Shown here one piece after another: positions 57,225 to 64,000 of a stretch of DNA of 64,000 nucleotides (position 1 is its first letter; every line of letters starts with the position of its first letter). Both the position numbers and the translations under genes were made by a program. The notes under the pieces were generated by a model. That model ran no database searches. It was not told where the DNA came from and was given only the letters and a program-made list of their open reading frames with translations. The stretch lies in NCBI GenBank assembly GCA_013368315.1, contig JAACJM010000089.1:124001-188000 (forward strand). The letters run 5' to 3'. The DNA is from Tetrapyrgos nigripes (lineage: Eukaryota > Basidiomycota > Agaricomycetes > Agaricales > Campanellaceae).

Positions 57225-57822
57225 AGCGAGCTACGCAACAACGCACCAGTATCCGTTGAGTTCCAAGACCGAAAATTGTAATACCTTGAAGGCAGGAGTA
57301 TATGGCAAACTGTCCAAGTGCGTAATCCGAGATGTAGCGGAGCTGCCACCCATATTAGTTAGTGCGCAGCTGCGATACACAACAAACGACGCACCTATAC
57401 CCATCGATATCCGATATCGCGAACTGAAAACTGTAGGGAGCACCAGAGTCCAGCGCTGAGCGAGGGTTATCGAAGCACGAATTCCTTGATGCTGTATTGT
57501 GTTCAGTTTTCGAGATCGGCAGACACGTTGAGATAATGGGCTGAGGAGTAGGAACTGAGATAAAGAGAGCCAAAAGTATGGCGAGCATAGCGAAGAGGTG
57601 TTGTCGCATTGAAAAGCTGATGAGCGTTGGGGATGAGAGCGGACAAGGCCACGTCATGACGTGCACAGCATCGGATGAGAGATGCCGAAGCCGATCGAAA
57701 CTGAGTACTGAGGTCTGGAGTCTGGACCGCGTCTGGCGGAAAATGCCGGTATACCGACTTGGCATAGCCACCGCTGCAAACGGCGTGTTATAAGAACGAG
57801 AACCCTTAAAAGGGCCTCGTAA
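57225..57822 (-). promoter_or_regulatory. 5' leader of the Helitron-class element
   Basis: CpG-rich, unlike the coding body. It starts with the conserved 60-nt 5' end (palindromic CCCTTTTAAGGG, then TTTGCAGCGGTGGC). Several overlapping minus-strand frames, one with a hydrophobic Leu-rich stretch, have no recognisable domain. It probably contains the promoter. Confidence 0.45.
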
Positions 57823-58644
57823 TTTCTGCATCTATCTGCGATAATATGCACAAAATTTGTAGCTATTCTATAAGAATCCCATCCAGCCCTGTCCACCTCG
57901 AGATCCCTTCGTAATAAGCCATACCAAGATCTAAGACAGAAGTTCCAGATGTATCGTCAGCAGAGATACTGAGCATGCGCGATGTAGAACCTCATACCAT
58001 GTACAGCTTTCGGCTCTTGCTCGAGAATGACATACTGGAAACCACTAACACATCAGAAAGGTTGGGAAGATGCAGCAACATAGTAACTCACCATATTCTG
58101 GACTGCCTTGCACTAATACACTGCCCGAAGCGCACACACCCCATTCCTGCTACACAGACGCGTGAACATTAGCTTGTCTGAACTGGACTATTGCGAAGAG
58201 GAAAGGATAGAGAGAGCAATAAAAAGCGGATTTCTGTGGCTGCACATCAGGGAAAAGGCTTGAGCACGTCTGGTACACGCTGGACTGGTGGTGGTAGTAA
58301 AGACAACACGACGTGGCAAAGAGTGCCGAAGGTATCAGCATGAGTCACATGAAACTTTTGAGTCATGTTACCTACACGTGACCCTGACGCGTCGCGTTAA
58401 AAGGTCTTGCGTTCAGTTTCCATTGTCCTCGTTCTGTGTTATGCTAGATATTCCACTCCTACAAATGAGAATAGAAACACGTAAGTCAGTAATGAGAAAA
58501 ATGTCTTAAGTTTTATGAAAAAAATGACAACTTAGACATTGAGAGTGCGGGAAACCTGAATGAGTGCGGGGATTTTGACTATGAGTGCGGAAAATTTCGG
58601 GTGTGTGCGGGTACAAATAATAAAAGTGCAAATTGAACAGCATA
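57823..58644. repeat. Inverted arm, right: occupied target
   Basis: Reverse complement of 46,670-47,493. The outer end has GTGCGGG words at 58,555-58,612 and two TTGAACAGCAT tips (58,633 and 58,653). Compared with the left arm it keeps more CpG: four Arg (CGN) codons in one mirrored frame read Gln, Cys, His and Cys in the left arm. Confidence 0.88.
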
Positions 58645-58694
58645 ATGTGCAATTTGAACAGCATACACGGTAAGAGAAGCGATCCGTCTCAACA

Positions 58695-58722
58695 GGCTCT
58701 GGAGGAGGAGGAGGAGGAGGAG
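58695..58722. repeat. GAG trinucleotide microsatellite
   Basis: About seven GAG/AGG units just outside the inverted arm. Confidence 0.7.
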
Positions 58723-58953
58723 TGTATTACCCGGGCTGGGACCAAGAACTGATACGCCGGGGGTCCGGGAGGCAACCCGATGTAGCTACTGTACGTAATA
58801 CCAATAGGTACATCATTGCCCCATACCAGTGCCAGCGGATACCGTTGATGTTGGGAAGGGAGGAAGGTTAAGGAATGCGTTCTTTCCAGTGACTCGTCGT
58901 GGTAGGGCTGTGCTATGTACGTATTGCAGTCTTCTCTACTGGCTCTATAAGTC

Positions 58954-59292
58954 GTGTTTAGATGTTATTCGGACGCCTCCATCGTCTCATTCTACAAATA
59001 TAGACATCCTCCTCTATACTTTGGGAGTCTCAATAGGGGCTCTATCAACCGGACTCATGATGACATACATATATCGGACCCGGAGCTCAAGAGCAAATTC
59101 CATGCGGCTATGAGACACGCTTGTGAGGCAATCCGTGAGTGTGTCTGTTCGAAAGAAATCGATGTGGTCAGGGTCGATATGATCAGGGTCGAAGATGTTC
59201 TCGTTTATGACACCCTACCGTTCTATCATGTCAATATTGCGCGACTGGAGTGTCGCTGGATTGTCAGCTTACAGCAGCCCGGAAGACTATGA
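58954..59292 (+). CDS. Unrecognised coding-like frame
   Basis: I do not recognise a family. The C-terminal two thirds (SDPELKSKFHAAMRHACEAI, then IDVVRVDMIRVEDVLVYDT) looks like a real soluble alpha/beta protein: amphipathic helix followed by strand-like Val-rich segments. The first 30 residues are less convincing and a splice acceptor may lie there. An overlapping frame at 58,829-59,113 is probably not coding. It could be the last exon of a gene whose 5' part was lost at the inverted repeat. Confidence 0.35.
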   Translation: MFRCYSDASIVSFYKYRHPPLYFGSLNRGSINRTHDDIHISDPELKSKFHAAMRHACEAIRECVCSKEIDVVRVDMIRVEDVLVYDTLPFYHVNIARLECRWIVSLQQPGRL

Positions 59293-59299
59293 TGCGGAG

Positions 59300-60160
59300 G
59301 GAAGAGGGGGAGAAAGAGAGCAATAGTCCTTATGAAAATGTGATAGGCGAGGAATAGCTTGGTGGTTGTATCTGCAGAGGAAGAAAGTTCGGAATGTAGT
59401 AGGTCAATCTCTCAAACACTCAACTATTCCTCTAGGCCAGCTACCAGACGAAGCGCTCTGTGATGCTGTGCTGAAAAGAAGACTCAGTTCTCTATTATGT
59501 TTCCATTCTCTGTTTTCTGGACTGGTAGCTACTTAGGTCATATACGCCGTATCATAATCATGATGATCATGAGACAGAGCGTCTGGCGAAATTCAGTAGT
59601 AGGCCGTTTCCGGTTTCAGGGAGCAGTACAACTACCTGGGTACAGTTCTCAGCACTGGTGACTAGTAGAAGTTCTGATATTCCATAAGTAATCTAGTCAG
59701 TGCAGTGCATGGTTCATAATACTTTTTATGGCGAACATGCCTGTAGCGCCTTTCAACTTTGGTTTATAGCAGTGGGGTGTAAGAGTAAGTTCCCAATAAT
59801 ATCACCAGAAATGAGGATGATAATACCTCGAAGGCTGCTGTCGAGAAGATATCTGCTATTTTCGCCATAGGAATACGGGTATAGCGGATTACGGTCATCT
59901 CGGTATGATGAACATCCTACGAGATCAATCATGAGCGCCGCCGCTTAGTTAATGTCAATGCGACTGCTAGCAACCAGTGGCAAATATAGTGATCTGTCCA
60001 TGTGCAATATACACCGCACACTAACATCCTGATTCAGTGGCATAGAAGAAACTGTGATCAAGAGCGAAGAAAAAGCCATCGATATCACGGCTTTCAAATT
60101 TGTACTTATTAGTACATTAGGATGGTATAAAGACGATCGAAGCCATATGCAACTTTGACC
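59300..60160. other. No gene recognised
   Basis: CpG-normal intergenic sequence. ATCATAATCATGATGATCATGA at 59,551-59,572 is a short AT-rich palindrome-like run. Nothing else is assignable. Confidence 0.45.
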
Positions 60161-60276
60161 TACAATTAATCATCCAACACAGCAAAGTCAGTCTTACGAG
60201 TCGACTCACTACAGGCACGTACATCCACGCCAGCCCCGTGGCCCCAGTGCGTGCCACGCACCGTCGACGTCGTTAA

Positions 60277-61283
60277 ATGTCGACCTGCACCTCCAATTCC
60301 GACATTGACGGCCTCGGAATCCGGTTTGCTACCTATCTTCAGCTTCTCATAGGCTTTTTCACTCTTGCCATCTCTCCAGCTCATGCCGATGACTCTTGGT
60401 GGACTATCATTGTCACTTCCTTTGGCGTACAAATCGCTGCGATTGCGGATTACCGTGATCTTTCCCTGTATGATGGGCTTATCGTGACCTGGCTTGGGTT
60501 CCCAGTGTTCATGATGAGCTTTTACTACGGCTCACTCATGCTGGTTTATGAAGAGAACAGAGTGAAGAAGATCAAATTTTTCATGGCGACCGTGCTGCAC
60601 TGTTTACTTTATATTGGGTGAGTATACCTATCACAATCACCGAGCTTTTGATTGATTATTCTTTCAGATTCTGTCTTTGGACCTGGTCCACCGTAGGAAC
60701 GTTTGGAGCAAACCAGGATTGCAATGCCCAAATCAAATTTGCCCTATTCCTCATGGTAAATCCGACAGGCAATGTCAAGTACCTCGTTTTCACTGTCAGT
60801 ATGTATCGTCTCCGACCTTCAATCCTGCGATGCTCTATTGATAATACCCTTTCAGTCGCCTTATGGATCATCCAGATGGCCTACTTCATTATACGAGTCG
60901 TCTCGGTCAAGGCGCCGGACGCGTCCGAGAGAAAGCACTGGTTCTCCGTGAACACAAGATTCACTCTACTCTCCATTCTCAATCTAGGATCATTGATTCT
61001 GGCTATTTTGATGATCGAGAAGATGGTCATGGAGAACAAAGAGCTTGTAAACAATAACTTGAACGGACATACACCTTGGACGTTTGGTCAGATCATCGCC
61101 CTCATTTTGGTTGCTGGACCAGTGACCACTCTGATTAACGTGCTGAACAAGGAATACAAACGTGGGCTGAGCGGAAACTTGGATGGAAGACCGGCTGCGG
61201 CGTTGGTGGCGCGAATCAGTGGATGTAGGGAGCTTGAGGGAACAGTGATACAAACCAAGGATGGTGCTAAGAACTTGAGGTGA
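60277..61283 (+). CDS. Multi-pass membrane protein, uncharacterised fungal family
   Basis: Three exons (60,277-60,617, 60,668-60,798, 60,856-61,283) give 299 aa; phases agree at both joins. About seven to eight hydrophobic segments: FATYLQLLIGFFTLAI, TIIVTSFGVQIAAIA, LIVTWLGFPVFMMSF, FFMATVLHCLLYIGF, ALWIIQMAYFIIRVV, LLSILNLGSLILAIL and IIALILVAGPVTTLI. The C-terminus is polar (NKEYKRGLSGNLDG). Resembles fungal membrane proteins of unknown function found near secondary-metabolism or repeat-rich loci; I cannot name the family. The stop TGA at 61,281 overlaps a GTGAGT word, so a further exon is possible. The ATG is preceded by a CpG-rich stretch with ACCGTCGACGTCGTTAA. Confidence 0.75.
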
Positions 61284-61569
61284 GTGGTCATTGCTACGAA
61301 TATTTCAGTTTTTGTATGTACTTATAGCGATCTCAGCGGGTCTTCCTCAACTCTTGGCCTTGTATAGCTTCTTTTGCTACACGGACAGCTTGTATAAGGG
61401 ACTTTGTAGCTACAACGCAGAGTTCTACGGACTTTTTAGCGCTGATGCCTTCCCCTTATATATTTGTAGGCAGAGTACAAGTTCCACGTATTTTAAATCG
61501 CCATTCTCTTGTTACTCCCCGCCTCCCTCTTCCCATAAAGGGTCCGTTCGGAGCCACGAGCGAGTTATG

Positions 61570-62783
61570 CACTGTGAAGATAACTTAGGTTGGTAATCGG
61601 CTTATTTTGGGTCGAAAAGGAGATTTCAACCTAAAAACGGGTACTTTAGGTTGATGCCTTTTCGCAGCATTATCTTAACCTAGCGCAGTAGGTTACTTTC
61701 TAACCTGCCTACTTACCCTTTGATAGGCTGATTTCTTGCTTACTTCACTACGTCTATGAGAACAGAGGCTACTGTTCCTTACAACTAGTAGTAACAGTAA
61801 TAAATGTATTGTTAGTCAATAACTATGCGAGTGTACAGTTTTGCTAGAGTATTCAAGAGGACTGAGGACTTGAAGGAGTTGTGCGAAATTTATGTGACTG
61901 GCGGAAGTTGCCGGCCGCAGCTGTACAGCTGTTAGTCAGCGTGTCAATCTGCGGCCGTGTCAACAATCCTGCCACGTCGAATTCTGCTTTGACTTTGCTT
62001 GCTCTCTCGCTCACCGCCGGCTCTGCCTGGACTTCTGGCCTCAACTACAATACTCAACTCCAATTCCCTCAAGCTCTACCCGCAAGATATGCCCGCAAGA
62101 CACAACTGTCAAGATACTGTTCTCTAAGCTTCAAGTTGTTTCTCTAGGTCTTTCTCGTTCTCATAAGGAAATAGTTCTCTGTGCAGCACACAACGGCGGC
62201 GCGATAGTGAGGGTGATATGTCAAGTGGCCCAGGTATGTCAGATCTACCGTTAGGTGCACGCTCTACTGATAATTTTGCGCTTCATTTTCAGTACTGTTT
62301 CTCGCCCTGAATGCCTTTGCGCTTCTTTCAAAAAGGTTCGCTGAGGGACCCAAGAAGAAAAGGGAAGCGGTGGAGTGAGCGTATATGGACAGGGCCATGG
62401 GTGTTCGCGATGCTATGAGTAGCCCGTACGTGTGTAGTTGTGTATATCGCTGTCGTCGCCGTTGCCTGTATGTACATAGTTAGGCCTTTGTTAATTTGAT
62501 TTCTTTCATTCACTACTACTTGATTATAGAACCAGGAAAAGCATTCATTTGAAGCCAAATGTACAGCATCCAAAAGCCTACATTAGGTCACTTTTCAGCC
62601 GAATGGCGGGCGGAATGGTTGAAAAGGACTGGAGGTGATTTCGGCCAAAATAGGTTGGATTTTTCATCCTATTGGCAATAGCATGCCGATCAACCTACCA
62701 ATCAACCGACACATGGATAACTCGCAACCATTTGTAGGTTGAAAATCGTAGGTTGATTATCAACCTCTCCGACCCCCACAGTG
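61570..62783. mobile_element. Candidate TIR element rich in AGGTTG words
   Basis: The ends CACTGTGAAG-AGGTTGGTAATC and, inverted, CACTGTGGGG-AGGTTGATAATC are similar over about 28 bp. AGGTTG/CAACCT words cluster within 150-200 bp of both ends. No clear target duplication (GAGTTATG versus ATGAATCC). No transposase frame inside. Confidence 0.4.
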
Positions 62784-63070
62784 ATGAATCCACAATGAGC
62801 TTCTGCCTGACGAATGGCACGAACCCGATTTAACTCTCAAAAGGTCTCTTTCGTACGTAGGCTGACAAAGGAGATTCTGTAGAGGATCAACGCGCCCATT
62901 TGCACTGAGGTGAACAATCTCATGCAGTTTGTTCTCACTAGTACAGTCCTCGTGGCCGCGTTGAGATTGTAAAGTCCGCTCAAGCTCCATTAACAAAGTC
63001 GTCTCTCTTCCTTGTGCCTATACCAGTACAAGATCCATCCATAACCCCTATCCATCTCTCCCCTCTCCGC

Positions 63071-63141
63071 CCCTGCCTCCTCCAAATCGTTCCTCATGAT
63101 TAATAGAGATTTTTCAAAAAACGTAAGTATATGGAGTAGAG
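63071..63141. repeat. Direct repeat of the window's right edge
   Basis: CTCCAAATCG, TCCTCATGA, AACGTA-GTATATGGAG-AGAGCAG here recur at 63,897-63,997. The second copy runs off the window. Confidence 0.6.
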
Positions 63142-63263
63142 CAGTCAGTCCAGGATGTACAACTAGCTGTGTCCTATATCAGTATCTCATCGTTCGTCTC
63201 AACATTTAGCATCATCGTCTACGTCTCAATTTACTTCAAAATCTCTTCTGATGCAAAGCCTCC

Positions 63264-63420
63264 ATGAGGGATTATCGACTGACTCGGTTGACGGAGGATG
63301 GGAATAGGAACAGTGGGGAGGAGAAGAGGGAGATTGAAGAATTGTATCTGCATCCCGAGTTTGAGGTATCAGACTTGAGTGAGGTGTTTGAAAAATTTCC
63401 AATTTATTTCATATCAGTAG
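63264..63420 (+). pseudogene. C-terminal scrap of the MFS transporter
   Basis: The fr ame MRDYRLTRLTEDGNR and EIEELYLHPEFEVSDLSE matches the last exon of the transporter at 21,116-23,840 (ERDYRLTQLTEDGK, EIEELGYLHPEF), including sequence past its stop. No earlier exons are present. Confidence 0.8.
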
Positions 63421-64000
63421 TACTTCGAACAAAGGTCACCGAAACTTGAAGAAAAGTTATCCAGGCGTCGACTGAAATTTCGGACATCAAAAAATTGACA
63501 GGGCGACCAACCGAGAACACGATGTTTAATTCTCTCCTCGTTGACAAACAAGTTGAAGCTTTGACCAGTACTGTCAACACACTTACCGCCTTGTCTCTTG
63601 GCTCAGAACGAGATGACTGCCTTGCATGCTACACTTCGACACTCGTATAGGAGTGCTTGTAACTCGGCAATAAAGCACACTCCTGGCTCCATACCCTTAG
63701 TCTTTCTTTACCGTCACCTTTCTCTGGCCAGTAGTGAGGATGCTGAATGATACTTCGAGTATTGCTGTCGAGAGGATAACGACAGCCGACTTCATCTACC
63801 AACGAGGAGTACCAGAGCTGACCAGGAGCTGAACATCTCATCTTATCTTACCAAGCCAACCACTCCAGATACGCCTCAAGTTAATTAACCTGCTTGCTCT
63901 CCAAATCGATCCTCATGACTAAAATTACTACTAATACACGATAGATAACTAATAGGGATATTCCAAAGAACGTAGGTATATGGAGCAGAGCAGAGCACAG
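63421..64000. other. No gene recognised
   Basis: A minus-strand frame at 63,629-63,841 has no domain. A weak echo of 59,800-59,850 (CTGTCGAGA-GATA) is present. Confidence 0.35.

Larger units (their letters stand above)
49442..57822 (-). mobile_element. Autonomous Helentron/Helitron2-like element, 8,381 bp
   Basis: Boundaries are read against the empty site at 47,493/47,494: the occupied arm has GCAGAAA, then the element, then TATACC. On the minus strand the 5' end is TTACGAGGCCCTTTTAAGGG. Near the 3' end lie GGGCCTCGTTA (49,486-49,476), an inverted match to the 5' terminus, then an 18-nt hairpin (49,473-49,456) and 14 nt to the end (GTTCTTCA). Insertion is between A and T with no duplication. 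Asymmetric inverted repeats plus a 3' hairpin are the known Helentron/Helitron2 layout; canonical Helitrons have TC and CTRR ends, which are absent here. It encodes Rep, Pif1 helicase and a peptidase-like tail. Confidence 0.9.

Noticed and set aside
57355..57831. 158-codon minus-strand frame in the element leader
   Set aside because: It crosses the element boundary at 57,822 and has no recognisable domain.

Overview
This is repeat-rich nuclear DNA from a filamentous basidiomycete, most likely an Agaricomycete. The evidence is genes cut by many 50-90 bp GT-AG introns (16 exons in one transporter), basidiomycete-type 7-TM proteins, a decayed TPR-type NLR, small secreted KR-QD proteins, and abundant Helitron-class, hAT, LINE and LTR elements. 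The genus cannot be named from the sequence.

Layout. 0-7.6 kb: AT-rich, CpG-poor TE debris with an NLR/TPR pseudogene, a gag relic, a solo LTR with target duplication, an LTR-like repeat and an RT scrap. 7.6-19 kb: a local gene family of small secreted proteins, with two intact four-exon copies (11,106-11,955 and 17,563-18,423) and a truncated relic (7,621-7,819); a hAT MITE and two small Helitron-class insertions lie among them. 19-24 kb: an unrecognised gene-like segment, then a complete Dal5/TNA1-type MFS transporter (21,116-23,840). 23.9-27.4 kb: a 1.84 kb non-autonomous Helitron-class element and a hAT element with a perfect 8-bp target duplication. 27.7-33.3 kb: a tandem segmental duplication carrying two intact ten-exon 7-TM genes on the minus strand. 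33.8-46 kb: strongly CpG-depleted TE graveyard with a tRNA-derived SINE, a foldback element, a LINE broken by stops and at least three nested insertions, a TA-flanked MITE and chained Helitron-class ends. 46.7-58.6 kb: a pair of about 820-950 bp inverted arms, one of which is split by a large autonomous Helitron-class element. 58.7-64 kb: CpG-normal DNA with a three-exon membrane-protein gene, a possible TIR element and a scrap of MFS C-terminus.

The main discovery is the 8.4 kb element at 49,442-57,822. Its ends can be read exactly because the opposite inverted arm preserves the empty target site. It has a 5' terminal TTACGAGGCCC, a matching inverted copy just inside the 3' end, and a terminal hairpin, the layout known for Helentron/Helitron2. 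It encodes an HUH Rep, a Pif1-type helicase and a C-terminal domain with a USP-like Cys/His/Asp arrangement. The coding frame is continuous except for two in-frame TGA codons. Short and 1.85 kb non-autonomous relatives with the same ends recur through the window, and a second empty site, in the paralogous promoter at 10,732, confirms the family boundaries.
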